A stretch of 64,000 bases of DNA from Prostheceraeus crozeri (taxonomy: Eukaryota > Platyhelminthes > Polycladida > Euryleptidae): assembly GCA_907163375.1 (NCBI GenBank), contig CAJQUW010002997.1:1-64000 (forward strand). Direction: 5' to 3'. The notes under the pieces are model-generated. The model was not told where the DNA came from, ran no database searches, and saw only the letters and a list, made by a program, of their open reading frames with translations. A program made the position numbers and the translations under genes. Below are positions 51,870 through 64,000 of this stretch, piece by piece (positions within the stretch are counted from its first letter, which is position 1; every line of letters starts with the position of its first letter).

Positions 51870-53420
51870 CAGACCGTTGTTGTCAATTTAGGTGTTTCTT
51901 CAAAATTACTGAAATTTGGGTGGAAAATATATAATTTAGGTGATTCACTTAGCTTGTCTATATGGTCGATGGCTACTAATTCGTCGTCCGCATATAATTT
52001 CAACATGTAGTCACCAGGTCGCCATTGTGGTCGCCCTCCTTTGTTCACTCACTTCTATGGTCGTCGCATAGAAGTCGCATATTGCGTGAATGCTCTTAAT
52101 TTGATATTAGTTACTAGTAATGGATCGACTAGGAAGTTATCTGACAAAGTCCTAAAAACGTGTGCTCCTGAGTTCCGCGTGGAAACCGACCGTGTTCTCG
52201 CTCAAAATACGATATGTGAGTCATTGGAACAAATTTTATCATTGCTGCTACCATCATTTATAATAACATTATCATATCCCATTTTCAGCAAACCATGACG
52301 ACGAACCGCAAAATTATTTCGAATGTTGTTTCAATCAAATGTACCGGATTATACTCCAATATCATACAATTTGAGGAACTTTCGTGAGTAAAGCGATATT
52401 CTCTCGGTAAGTTTAAATGAGGTTGTCATTGAAATTGGATTATATCTAAACAATAACTGATTTATGGCATTTATCTCGAAGAAACTATTTCGGTGAAAAT
52501 TTTCATTCCTTTGATCAAAGTTTCTAATCTCTGACAGCAATGTTTGCCATATGCGGCACATAGTAATGATAATAGTTAAAGGTATCGTTTATTGAACTAA
52601 ATCCTTTAATCAAAGATTATTCTTCAAATTTTATTAGCACAAAATTGTTCTTATGTTTCTTCGAATTCAAGCAGTAGAAATAAGAAAAACATGAGTGAAC
52701 ATAACTAACAATGCAGCTCATTTTCTGCAAGTGTTTCACACTGAGTATATGCAATATTGTTTCCTGTTCATGAAAAGATAATTCTGTAAATATATGCGTA
52801 GAATTAACTTTCACTTATGGCTATTTCTTGGATAAGTTAGCTCCTGCATGACAGTGTAAAATTCAAAGTAGTAAAACTTCAGTTCGTGGGAATATCTCAT
52901 CAGAATTATAAAGTATCAATGTAAACAGCAAAATATATAAAAATCCTCACCGTCATCAAAGCGTACGTAACGTTATCTGCAATATTCTAGTTCATAATGA
53001 AGTTCATCACTTGTGGGATTGTTCAGTTCGCATGCCAATTTCAGGAGGACAAGAGCATTTATTCTTTCTGTTCTCTTCCTCCCCTGGATGAAATTTACCA
53101 CAACTTTTATCTTAGCTTTCTTCATCGAAAAATAAATCAGCATTTTTTACAATAATTCCACATAATTCCAAGCTAGACAAATTGCAGAACATATGTCAAA
53201 CTCTTGATTCAAGTGGAAAGTTTCTTTCCGCACGCACCTTATGTCTCTTCATTTTTTCATTTGACTTCCTCTTTAACTCTGATTTCTCCTTGGCATGACA
53301 GAATCCAGCTCTCACTTTTAAACTTCACAGTGACATTCTACCTATAGACCTATCAACGGGATATTTCAATTCTGACCGATTAACAGAAAGCACAACGCTT
53401 GCAAGACACAGGTGGCTCAA
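51870..53420. other. No gene supported
   Basis: Short frames at 51848-52048 and 52041-52298 (LKTCAPEFRVETDRVLAQN) have no known domain. Confidence 0.4.
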
Positions 53421-53426
53421 ATAGAA

Positions 53427-53965
53427 AATGACTTAAAAGAATATACCAAAATTGAAACTTTGGGATGGCATATACGTGTCATGAATATATGATCGTTAAA
53501 AGAAGAGCAAATTCTGTCGTGCATTTTTCGAAAAAAACGATATTTTTACATACTACTCATTAATGTCATTATATCATTGCAATACAAGAAATATACCAAG
53601 CTTAATTCAAATGTTTTTATTATTGGCATGCTTTAGACGTTCTATATTCAAAATTTCACTGACATCGGTCATGTAGTTGCTACGCAAATTGTCCTTGTTG
53701 ATAGAAATTTTCATAATTTAGATGCAAGTAGTTTTTTTGGATTTCGTCCACTTAAAAAATATACCAGACTCAAAAATTCATGAAACACATTTTTGAAACT
53801 CTTAATAAGCCGCACCTAAAATGTGTGCAGTTTTACCGCGTCGCTTTAAAGAAAATTGTAATTTTGTAACTTCAATGGTAGTATAAGTAGCACACTCCCT
53901 CCCATTAATGCATTCACTTAAGAAAATATACCAGGTTTAATAATTCAGGATTATGTTGTTTGAAG
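53427..53965. repeat. Old tandem repeat with AAATATACCA core
   Basis: (C)ACTTAAAAAATATACCA and variants recur at about 53440, 53584, 53752 and 53930, spacing 145-180 bp, followed each time by a similar T/A-rich phrase (CAAAAATTCATGAAA). Strongly diverged. Confidence 0.55.
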
Positions 53966-53969
53966 TCTC

Positions 53970-54995
53970 TAAATAACATACTAAGTTTACAAGAATTTCT
54001 ATCGTGGAGACTCACCGGCCAAGCTTATCTCTGGTTGTAAGGTTCTTTAACTTTTTAATGTGCTTCCAATTAGCATTTAGTATTGTAAATAATTACACTT
54101 TGTTTCACCTTAATAATCACTATATATCGGTGCATGGTTTGATTGACCACACTATAGAGTGAAGAACATCGAGAACTCCATCTGTCAGTCTTAAATAAAC
54201 AAATGAATTCGATGCATGCTAAAATAACCGAAGCAAACGCTTCGTAGCGGTGAACAAGCCACAAATCTATCGATCCATTAATCTAGCGAGTCGTTGCTGT
54301 CCAAGGATTTCTTGATCTAAAACCAACTGCCTCTACTTTTACTTGCCCCTTGACTGTCAGATGAAACGAAGCGAGTCGGGGAATTTAACTTTGAAAAATA
54401 AAAGTCGTCTTCTCTTACTTTGTGGCGAAATGAAGAACATGCATAAATGAAGTACAGGACAGCGAAATATTACGTTTGATAGTTGAAGGTTTGAAGCCGT
54501 CATACTCAGATATACAGATACTGTCCGCCAGAGTTTCAACCGGCCGGGGCGGCGGTCGGTGTAGTCAAAACTGGCCGAAAATAAGCCGGCGTCTCTGTAA
54601 CCATCTAATCAGAATTGGCAGCTCCTCAACTTAAACCGCTGCATGGGAAATCATTTAATTTCTCGAATTCTATGTAGCATGCGGTGCGCTTGCCAGTATT
54701 TCGGATAAGCAAGAGGTCCTGATGAAGCGCAACGATGCTGATTTTCATCAATTTTTATCCAAATAGATCTTCTATCATGTAATTAGACAAATATTTATTC
54801 TCTGATAATATATTTTGTACGCGCATGAAAAGGGCGCGTGATAACTCATTCAAGATATGGAATAATTTTACGACAGACAGGCTTCTGAACACATGATTCT
54901 TATAAAATGTATCATGCGATTCCAGAAACTCTATTTAAGATTGAGTGCGGCTTAAAACTAAATGTATAAGTAAAAAATTGTATATGGATTAGTAC
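53970..54995. other. No gene supported
   Basis: Unassigned. A GC-rich patch (CGGCCGGGGCGGCGGTCGG) lies at about 54540. Confidence 0.4.
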
Positions 54996-55238
54996 TTAAA
55001 ACTAGAACAGCAAGTAGTTTTGACTACTTGACCTATTCGCACCAGTCTAGTTTTTTTACCAATTCCCATTTGAAGTTGATGTTCCATCACTTCGTCTATT
55101 TTGTCTAGCTTGTAATGTACATGTAGGTAAGTCGATTAGGTATAAACTTCTCTTAAAATTTTTTATACCTAAAACATCCATGTAGTCATATTTGACTACG
55201 TGCGTTCAAAATTTCATCAACACGCTAAATTCATTGCG

Positions 55239-55638
55239 ACTGTTCACTTTCTATGATGAATTTTCTGTATAGCTGTATCATGACAAATTATCAGTTGTAA
55301 CAATATGTTCATAGATATCTGTTGCACCGACGTCACCGACTGTTCACTTTCTATGATGAATTTGCTGTATAGCTGCATCATGACAAATTATCTGTTGTAA
55401 CAATATGTTCATAGATATCTGTTGCACCGACGTCACCGACTGTTCACTTTCTATGATGAATTTTCTTTATAGCTGTATCATGACAAATTATCTGTTGTAA
55501 CAATATGTTCATAGATATCTGTTGCACCGACGTCACCGACTGTTCACTTTCTATGATGAATTTGCTGTATAGCTGCATCATGACAAATTATCTGTTGTAA
55601 CAATATGTTCATAGATATCTGTTGCACCGACGTCAATT
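55239..55638. repeat. 100 bp tandem repeat, four copies in an A-B-A-B pattern
   Basis: TGTTCACTTTCTATGATGAA starts at 55241, 55341, 55441 and 55541, exactly 100 bp apart. Copies 2 and 4 share TTTGCTGTATAGCTGCATC and copies 1 and 3 share TTTTCT(G/T)TATAGCTGTATC, so a 200 bp dimer was duplicated. It lies between the piggyBac left end and its transposase, a place where binding-site repeats often occur. Confidence 0.93.
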
Positions 55639-55702
55639 TCAAAAGTAAAACGATTTGAAAGCGATGATAACGCCATGAGCTAAATCACATTTCATTCTTA
55701 TC

Positions 55703-57366
55703 ATGTCTCGACCTCAACGAACTGCTGAGCTTCAAACTACTGCTGCTTTAGAACTGCTTTCTTCAGATGGTGGTTTATCCAGTGATGATGACGCATCCGA
55801 GGAATTGTGTGCTGCTAGCAACTCCAGTGACTTTAGTGAGGACGAGGATATTCCAGCTCCACTTCGTGTAAGATGTAATGATGGAGGTGATGGACCTGCA
55901 AGCTCTTCATGTGTGTCCAGAAGTGATGCGACTTCATTTTCTTTGAATGACGATTCGAACTGGAAACATCTTCAAATTGGTTCGCCTAATGATGAACGAC
56001 GAGTAAGTGCTCACAATGTGTTCAAAGAGGTATCTGGACCAAGTCACTATGCTAGAAACAAAATGACTTCAAAGCTTGATGCTTGACGCCTATTTATCGA
56101 TGAGACCATCTTGAGGCATGTTTATCATTGTACCAACTCTCACGCGAAGAGAAGAGTGAGCTGAACAATTTTAGTCTGGATGAGTTTGAGAAATTCGTTG
56201 ACCTGCAGTACTGCAGAGGATATTGCGGCAAAAATCATTCCGTTGATCTTCTTTGGTCCAATAAATTTGGCGTTCAAATATTTTCAGACGTTATGTCGAG
56301 AAATCGTTTTGTTGAGATAAAACGTCATCTGAGATTTGATGAAAAGCAAACTCGCAGCTTTCGATTGGAGGAGGATCCTTTCGCTCATATCCGATTTGTT
56401 TATGATTCTGTTGCTGAGAATTGCAGACGGATGTACGTTCCTCACTATTCTTTGTGCGTCGACGAACAGCTCATGCCACTGAAAACGAGATGTAGATTTA
56501 TCGTATGCATGCCTGATAAACCGGACAAATTCGGTCTAAAGAATTGGTTTCTTGTTGACAATGCCTCAAAGTATGTTTGTAACATATATTGCCTTACTTG
56601 GGTGCCTATGAGAAAGATGAACGAGGGAATCAACGATTGAGCAACTATGTTGTACACACCCTTGTGCAGCACTTGTACAACAAAGCATATAACATAACAA
56701 CTGATAATTTCTTTACCAACACGCAAATACTTATTTGGTTGGAACAGTGCGGGCCAATTCAAAAGGATTGCCTGTGAACTTAACGAAACAGAATTTGAAT
56801 CTTCATGAAACCTCTTTTATGTACAGCTCTAAGGAATATACAATGGTATTGAAATAACAGTGCAAGAAGTCCAAGAGTGTTTACTTGCTTTCGAGTATGC
56901 GCGTCAATCCAATATTGATCCAGGTGTCAAATCGAAGCCCAATGTAGTGAAATTCTATAATACGGAAAAATGTGGCGTCGATGCCGTCGATTCCATGTTG
57001 AGAATGATGAGTTGCCGCTCTGCCACCCGATGGTGGCCTGTCGCAGTATGGCAGAATTTACTTGATATTGTGGCATTGAATGGATGGATAATTTACAGAG
57101 AAGTGACTGGATCGAAAATCAACCGTAAGGAGTACTTACTTTCGCTGATAGAGGAACTAACGAAAGTACAGGACAAAGATTCTTCGCCATCAAACATCAG
57201 TAGCTCTATCGAACCTCCAACGAAATGAAGGAAATGTGAGACTGTAGCCTGCAGGAACAAGGCAAGTGCTTCTTGTCGCAATTGTGGTGTGAAAATCTGT
57301 GGATCTCATTGTGCAGATCAAGTAGTGAAATTATCTTTCAGCTCATGTGAACAATGCATAAAATGA
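55703..57366 (+). pseudogene. piggyBac transposase, broken
   Basis: 55703-56086 is the acidic N-terminus (MSRPQRTAELQTTAAL, then runs of Ser and Asp). 56087 onwards reads RLFIDETILRHVYHCTN. 56128-56640 has SLDEFEKFVDLQYCRGYCGK, the start of the catalytic region and LCVDEQLMPLKTRC (first Asp). 56589-56777 has ITTDNFFTNTQ (second Asp). 56860-57228 has CGVDAVDSMLRMMSCRSATR (third Asp pair). After an in-frame TGA the same frame reads a Cys-rich end (ASCRNCGVKICGSHC) to 57366. In-frame TGAs near 56084 and 57226 and frameshifts near 56150, 56620 and 56780 disable it. Confidence 0.88.
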
Positions 57367-57542
57367 TGTAGTTATAAATTTGAAAATTAGTATATAAGCT
57401 GATATGGTGGCATCTCCGTTTTGATTTTTTAGCAATATAGGGCACTAGTGGCCTAATGAGATAGTCAATAGTAGTAGCACTTGTACATGAGAATATTTTG
57501 CATGAGTTTGTGGTCGAAGTAAAATCTTCTAGGTACTGGTAG
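57367..57542. other. piggyBac 3' region before the pogo insertion
   Basis: Non-coding. It continues after 59364 to the right TIR. Confidence 0.6.
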
Positions 57543-59364
57543 CTACCGTATTTACTCTTTTTGAAGCCGAGCCTCTAATAGTAGCCGGCTTCCAATAGAA
57601 GCCGGGGTAAACGATACTAGAAAAAAATAGAAGCCGGGCCTCCAATAGAAGCCGGGTATAAATAGAAAAGTTTTATTCATTGTAATGCAGTATGCAGTCG
57701 CAGGTCGTAACATGGATACTGTCGTCAACTTGATTAACTGATGACTCATTTGTTCTCATGTCTTGCCTTACGAATGGGATGGGCATCATTTCATTCTGGA
57801 CAGTAAGGGGTGACAGTGATGTCAGCAAAGCGAAGACAGTACACGATCTGTGAGAAAATTGCAGCTATAGATTTTGTTAAGCATCATAGTGTTGAAGAGA
57901 CTGCCAGAACTTTTAAAGTTGATGGAAAACAAATAAGAGAATGGAGAAAACAAGAAAACGATATTCGGAAGGTGGCGTCTGATCAAAAAGGCAATCAAAA
58001 ACAAAAGCGTTTGACAGGGGCTGGACGACGAATACAATCTGATCTTTTGGAATAAAAATTGCGCGCTTGGATAGTGGAGCAAAGAGACAGACGACTTAGA
58101 GTCTCCAGAAAAAATGTTCAGAAGATGGCGCAAACCTTATCAGTTGAATTGTCGTTACCCACGAACTTCAAGGCAAGTAATGGTTGGCTTAGCAAATTTC
58201 TATCGCGAAATCAATTTGTCATGAGGTCAAGGACTACTATATGTCAGAAAGTTCCTGCTGATCATCAAACTAAACTGGTTCAATTTGTTCTATATATTCG
58301 ACAAATGAGAATGAAAAATGACTATCCTCTGGAAAGCATATACCGGTACGCAATGGATGAAACCCCGGTATGGCTGGAAAGTTGCGGATCAAGAACGATC
58401 GCAAAGAAGGGATCTTCAGATGTACCATTGAAAAGTGCAGGTCATGAAAAAGTCAGGGTTACGGTAATTCTGACGACGTGGTGATGGAGTCAAACTGAAA
58501 CCATTCATCGTTATCCCTAGAAAATAGCGGAGTTGAATAATATGGGCGATGTTGTCATTCAATACAACACAAAAAGTTGGATGGACGATTGTCTTACAGA
58601 AGAATATTTGAAACGAGTGGTTGGAGAATTTTCCTTTACCAAGCGATTAATGGTGTGGGATGCTTTCAGATGTCATATTTCACAAACAACTCAGTCTGTT
58701 CTTCGGAGATTAAGAATACAAACAGCTGTGATTCCAGGAGGGTGCAAGGGACTTATTCAGCCAGCTGATGTAAGCTGGAATCGATCACTGAAATCACGAA
58801 TTCAAAATAAGTATGATCAATGGCAAAATATCGGAGAACATTCATTTACCAAGAATGGGAATATGCGACCACCTTCATTCTATCAATTGGTTGATTGGGT
58901 ACGAGAATCGTGGAATGCGATACCGAATTCTCAAATATCTGACTCAATGAAACAATGTGGTATCACGAACTCTTTGGATGGTTCGGAAGATTCACAAATA
59001 TCTTGCTTTAAACCTGGCCGAGATTGTGAGGATGGTTTGACTCAACTGGCTTCCTCGATGAGTGAACTCAATGTAGCTGAAAATGAAGTTGAAAGTGACT
59101 GTGAAGAAGATCTCCTGGCGATCGATTGTAGTGACGATGACAATATTTCATGGTGCGACAGTGATGAATCCAATTGACAGGGTAAGCTTCGTTAATCACT
59201 AAAATAAAGAATTTTACATCATAGTTATAGAGTTCTTATCATAGTTATGTCGATTAAAAAAATAGAAGCCGGGCCTCTAATAGAAGCCGACCTCTAATTG
59301 AAGCCGGGGTAAATATAACTTTAAAAAATAGAAGCCGGGGGCTTCAATTAGAGAAAATACGGTA
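57543..59364 (+). mobile_element. pogo/Tigger-type Tc1-mariner element with TA duplication
   Basis: CCGTATTTACTC at 57545 and the inverse GAGAAAATACGG at 59351-59362 are TIRs flanked by TA. Many subterminal copies of AATAGAAGCCGGG lie in both ends (57585-57660; 59262-59340). The 1818 bp element carries one transposase gene and is inserted in the 3' part of piggyBac. Confidence 0.9.
57810..59177 (+). pseudogene. pogo transposase, broken
   Basis: The N-terminal HTH has CEKIAAIDFVKHHSVEETAR and KQIREWRKQEN (57810-58055). A CENP-B-like second HTH has RVSRKNVQKMAQTLS and ASNGWLSKFLSRN (58059-58484). The DDE core shows AMDETPVW (first Asp), MVWDAFRCHIS (second) and GLIQPADVSWNRSLKSR (third), with an acidic tail to 59177. 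A TAA at 58053-58055 interrupts the frame where a Glu codon is likely, and a local frame disturbance near 58480-58530 makes the second break. Few lesions, so it is fairly young. Confidence 0.9.
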
Positions 59365-59679
59365 TATCAATTCAATTTTTCAACAGGCTTACATTACACG
59401 TACGATCAAAAGATCCTGCTTGGGACGCTTCGATGTCGATGAATATAAGGTTATTTATGACATAAGTGCTGTGTAGGCTTTGACATAGATTATTTCAATG
59501 TAATAATCTTACACTTAATGAGACAAAATTTCAAACAAATAAAGTGAGGGCGTATACCATATATGTCATTGCATAAGTACATTGAGACATGAACTAAAAA
59601 TATTCATAGGTAGTCAAATTTGACTACTTGGCTGTTCTAGGTACAAATATAGTTCGGCTGTTCTAGTGTTTTAATCAGC

Positions 59680-60129
59680 ATCGACGTGCCCTCACTGCCG
59701 TCAAGCCAACTGTGAAAACGTCGTAGTACTCCTTACGAAGAACTAAAGTTTAGCTGCAAAAGTTAATCCTCGGGCAAAAGCCAAAGTTAAAAAGTTCGTG
59801 AATTCAGTTATAATAGACTTATTACTTAAACTTATTATTGTACTTCGCAATAGTTGCCTTTGAACATTATTCCTTACAAGAAGGAAAAACAGTCAAAAAT
59901 TGTCAAAAATTACTAAATTTTCTTCATTTGTTGAAGCGATTAGTCTAAGTTCCTCACCTTCTTTATCATCGCAAACTTTCAGTACTATTATGCGGTTTTC
60001 TTAGCCGCTTTGAATAATGATTTGAAGAATAATTTTTAAGAAACGGTTGCAACGTTTGAGTCACAAAAATTATGTTTTCATGCTCGTGCCATGTTGCAAT
60101 GCTATTTCATCTGACTAGACAATTTATTC
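59680..60129. other. No gene seen
   Basis: AT-rich, stops in all frames. Confidence 0.45.
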
Positions 60130-61560
60130 TAGAATATATGTCGTCAATCAATATTTTTGTTCGGGGGCGGGCCGGTGGTAGGCTTTGCTAAAAGCGGTCG
60201 ACCGGTCGGCCGGAGAAAACCGCAAGAGGCTGTTAAAAGTTGAATTAAAGTCCTGATCCTATGTCTACAAAGTTTAGAAACTTTCAATCACCTCTCAGGT
60301 CGAGTTTGATAAGCATATTATTGAGGTGTTTTAAACAAGAAAATATGCGAGCATTTCATAGAAAATTGAACAAAAATCAACGCGTTTCGATCGAAATAAG
60401 GAATTTATGGACGGACTAAATACTGAGAAGTAGGGCCTATAGTTTCTGCCACTTGTTCCATAGTTGCTTTCTATATATATTCACATAGTCTTCCTTTATA
60501 TATATAAAGGAAGACTGCTAGATAACGTAAGCGATGAAATTCAGGTGATGGATTAAAAAGTTATTCGAAATGACTTAACCATTTATTTCCATGCTCTTAG
60601 CTGCATAGCGTCATTATTGCTATTTCATCTGACTAGACAATTTATTCTAGAATATATGTTGTCAACAGTGTTTTTGAGCGGATCGAAATTCCGCTTTCGC
60701 TCGCTCATCGCTCATTTGCTCAGAATCGCCCTGTCGCTCGCTCACCGCTCATTTTCTCAAAATAATCCTTTCGCTCGCTCACCGTTCATTTTCTCAAAAT
60801 AATCCTTTCGCTCGCTCACCGTTCAAAATCATGAAAAAATGCCGCTCGCTCGCTCGCTCAAAAATACTGATCGTCAATCAACGTTTTTGTTCGGGGGCGG
60901 GCCGGTGGTAGGCTTTGCTAAAAGCGGTCGACCGGTCGGCCGGAGAAAACCGCAAGAGGCTGTTAAAAGTTGAATTAAAGTCCTGATCCTATGTCTACAA
61001 AGTTTAGCAACTTTCAATCACCTCTCAGGTCGAGTTTGATAAGCATATTATTGAGGTGTTTTAAACAAGAAAATATGCGAGCATTTCATAGAAAATTGAA
61101 CAAAAATCAACGCGTTTCGATCGAAATAAGGAATTTATGGACGGACTAAATACTGAGAAGTAGGGCCTATAGTTTCTGCCACTTGTTCCATAGTTGCTTT
61201 CTATATATATTCACATAGTCTTCCTTTATATATATAAAGGAAGACTGCTAGATAACGTAAGCGATGAAATTCAGGTGATGGATTAAAAAGTTATTCGAAA
61301 TGACTTAACCATTTATTTCCATGCTCTTAGCTGCATAGCGTCATTATTGCTATTTCATCTGACTAGACAATTTATTCTAGAATATATGTTGTCAACAATG
61401 TTTTTGAGCGGATCGAAATTCCGCTTTCGCTCGCTCATCGCTCATTTGCTCAGAATCGCCCTGTCGCTCGCTCACCGCTCATTTTCTCAAAATAATCCTT
61501 TCGCTCGCTCACCGTTCAAAATCATGAAAAAATGCCGCTCGCTCGCTCATTTCTCGATAA
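60130..61560. repeat. 730 bp tandem duplication with CGCTCGCTC minisatellite
   Basis: TCGGGGGCGGGCCGGTGG is at 60161 and 60891, and the copies match almost base for base through GGTCGACCGGTCGGCCGG, the hairpin TTCCTTTATATATATAAAGG and the final CGCTCGCTCACCG array. The second copy has one fewer array unit. Short plus-strand frames (60617, 61347) are duplicated with the repeat and are not genes. Recent event. Confidence 0.93.
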
Positions 61561-64000
61561 TACCCTCCTTAATTCTACAAACTTTTTTATGCTCAGAGCT
61601 AATCCCATGCTTTAAATCAAATAGATACCTTTTATAGGCGTTCAAATGAAATTCATCATTTCATTTCAGTTGAAATGTGAAACACACGATGAAACAATGT
61701 AAACCATCATACCAATGTATTAAATTAGCTATTGCACAAAATTAGTTGAAACAATATATTTTGATGAACACAGCCACAGAATTCTTTTGACATGTGTAGA
61801 GATGGGCAATAATCTAAACTTAATCCTACATGTTGATCATATGAATCACTGCATACAATTCTTGGCGCAATACTTGGACAAAATTCGCAAGGTGCGTTAA
61901 GAAACTATGTAATGCGTTGACAATTGAAAATGAACCTATTTGAAGTCGTGACAAAATAATGTAGATAATTCCTAAAAGCAGGTAAAGATGACATACGTGA
62001 CTTATGAGTGACTGAGTAATCAATAGATGCAAGAAATCTGCTATAATAAAATCGCTTGATAAACGAATCGCTAGTTTATGTGAAACAGCAAATGCTGCAC
62101 CCAAAAGGACCTCAGACATCGGCGCCAGCCGTCACTGAGACTTCGGCCCACTAAGCTCAGTATCTGTCAAGATGGTCGGTCCGCAGCACCTCGTTGCGCC
62201 CAGGTCCTACTTCCTTCTACCTTTGCACTCTTCTTCATGGTGATCTTTACACTTAAACACCGTTCCGGCGCTTGTAGCATACTCTCTGCGAAACCAAATC
62301 ATAGCCAGATAGGACACGGCGAAGATTGGCATGTCACACAGATGACACTGAGTGTCGGTCCGGATTCCTCAACGTGTCAGATTAGCAGTACATGGCATTT
62401 GAACGAACGGTCTGAACGGTACTTTTTTCATTTTTCTGATGAACGAATTATCGAACGACATGTCTGAGAAGCCGATGAACGCAGTGATCGGAACGAACGG
62501 CTTTTTTGCTTGATTGAACGTGATTGAGCGGTAATTTAGCCCCGGAGACCCAGCAAAAGAAATAATGGTAGAAAATCCTTGATACATTCCAAAATTGCTT
62601 ATTTACACATTCTGACTTCAATAAAGTAGTATTCTGAAATTTGAAAATATTTAATTGCCAATTTGTGCATGGATCACCACTAACCCATTGAGCTTTCGTG
62701 ATGTAGTGAAACCTCGAAAATTTCGATAAAAGAAAACTCTATTGATGCTCTTCGAAATTGCTTGTTTGAGCATTAAGACTTCAGTTCAATGACAAAACAA
62801 TGACAAGAGACTTGCTATTACACAATGATTCCATCTTTTGTTATTGATTTAGTGTTCCGAAAATACATGTACTTACTCTTCTACTCATAAGCTACTAAAA
62901 CATCTGCGCATATCACCATCAATGCAGTTTATCAGTGGTGAAAACTGAGGAAGCCGGACTGAAAAAGTTTCACGTCCTTCCATGAAGCAACGAAATTTGT
63001 CATGATGCGCACTAAAGTATCATTTAATTCATCACTTGGTCACAAAGCATTGAACAGTTTGAATTCAAAAGCTGTGGTGAGGTAGGTCTACTTGCACTGT
63101 GGGTGCCAATCTGACCATTACTTTTTAAAAATGGCAGGTATTATGTTGCTTTTGCATCAAGTAAAGTCATAAGCTGGGGTCGGACCCGATGCGGACATCT
63201 CGATTTTTGCGGGAAGCGGGCATTCGCATGCAGGCACTGGCATTTACAATAATGGCTTAATCTGAGAATTCATATCCGTTCAGTGGATATGCAGGTATGG
63301 ATTCATGGCGGCGTACATGACGTGGGCGTAATGTATGTAGCCTAAGCTCATTATGTAACTGAATCTAGTCACTATCGAATTTAGTCACATCGTACTCTTA
63401 AATCACTATTTCTGAAGACTAGACCCAGGCCTATGCTAGCTAGCAGGTTTCAAGCACTGTGTAAGCGAAGTGTCAAATGGGTGAACATCTGCCCATCGTC
63501 ACCTATAGCAAATTCATGCAGCGTGATGCTGCTAAAGCGTGCTGTAGGCTAAACACCAAGACAGAAGGAGCATGACTTTCTCCATCGATTTTGATATTCT
63601 CTAGTTTGATTGGTTTTGATACAAAGGGCGCGTGTGACGTGTAAAGTTTAACGTCAACTCATGTTTCGCACTGTCATTGTAGGACAATACCGACAACGAA
63701 TTTTCAGATAGGGCAGCTTGTATTATTTCGCGATGTCAGATGGGAGAACATCCTGCATCGCCAGCTTCCACATTTCTCTGAAAAAACCAATGTTAGCTAG
63801 AAATGACATCACTATATAATAAGGTTCGACAGCACTATGTAGGGTCCATCAAAATTGAATATTGTTTTGACTTAGAAGGAACGATTGAATGGGTGTTTTA
63901 TGCCATGAACGAACGAAACGGGGTGATAGTTCATTTGAGCGGTGAACGAACGAACGGGTCTGAAAGGCTAATGAGCGGAAGATCGAACGAATTGGGAAAA
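61561..64000. other. No gene supported; scattered GAACGAACGG motifs
   Basis: A hydrophobic 97-codon minus frame (61826-62119, MSEVLLGAAFAVSHKLAI) has no known domain. GAACGAACGG-like motifs recur at 62400-62510 and 63900-63990, and GAGCGG also appears there. 63180-63240 is GC-rich. No RNA gene seen. Confidence 0.4.

Larger units (their letters stand above)
54996..59674 (+). mobile_element. Second piggyBac element, with nested pogo
   Basis: TTAA at 54996-54999 is followed by AACTAGAACAGC. At the other end GCTGTTCTAGTGTT precedes TTAA at 59671-59674, so the TIRs are (AA)CACTAGAACAGC with a 2 bp loss on the left. Subterminal palindromes AGTAGTTTTGACTACT (55014) and GTAGTCAAATTTGACTAC (59612) are further shared features. 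Inside are a 100 bp repeat array, a broken transposase and the pogo element. Net length without pogo is about 2.9 kb. Confidence 0.88.

Noticed and set aside
61826-62119. Hydrophobic 97-codon minus-strand frame as a membrane protein
   Set aside because: No motif, no start context and no neighbours; kept only as a note.

Overview
This window looks like an animal (metazoan, probably invertebrate) nuclear genome segment made almost wholly of transposable elements and repeats. The evidence is LINEs, Penelope-like elements (PLEs), piggyBac, P-element/THAP, hAT, pogo and mariner transposons, a tRNA-derived SINE and satellites. I see no bacterial features, operons, rRNA or functional tRNA genes. The species cannot be named from sequence alone. 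Only one convincing host gene is visible: an intact single-exon seven-transmembrane receptor on the minus strand at 45144-46280.

Layout. 1-1830 is satellite DNA with recurrent G8-10 runs. 1836 to about 15100 is a very AT-rich Polinton/Maverick-like viral fossil. It carries a capsid protein, penton-like, minor-capsid and fibre-like ORFs, two A32-type packaging ATPases, zinc-finger ORFs, a parvovirus VP1-type phospholipase A2-like region, a retroviral-type integrase and an adenovirus-type protease. It is broken (of the order of ten breaks) and carries a 2.2 kb piggyBac insertion at 6283-8466, which itself holds a mariner tail. 15480-16470 is minisatellite. 16486-18490 is a decayed P element with a THAP domain. 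18745-22070 is a LINE with a restriction-like endonuclease. 22879-25189 is a PLE bounded by 370 bp inverted arms. 25791-27869 is a second P element with inverted ends and a target duplication. 27900-31600 is gene-free and rich in foldback hairpins.

31638-39146 is a clear three-level nest. A PLE with a 12 bp target duplication was split by a CR1/Jockey-group LINE with an 8 bp duplication, and the LINE was split by a hAT element with an 8 bp duplication. One PLE arm also carries a 47 bp insertion with its own 8 bp duplication. 39150-45100 holds PLE and LINE debris. 46300-51250 is mostly featureless apart from an inverted repeat and PLE endonuclease fragments. 51271-51858 is an inverted pair of tRNA-derived SINE copies. 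54996-59674 is a second piggyBac with a pogo/Tigger element inside (57543-59364) and a four-copy 100 bp repeat near its left end. 60130-61560 is a recent 730 bp tandem duplication. The last 2.4 kb holds no gene I can support.

The genes do not form a host pathway. What the window offers is a stratified record of mobile-element insertions whose order can be read from target duplications, plus an unusual virus-like gene set in the first 15 kb.
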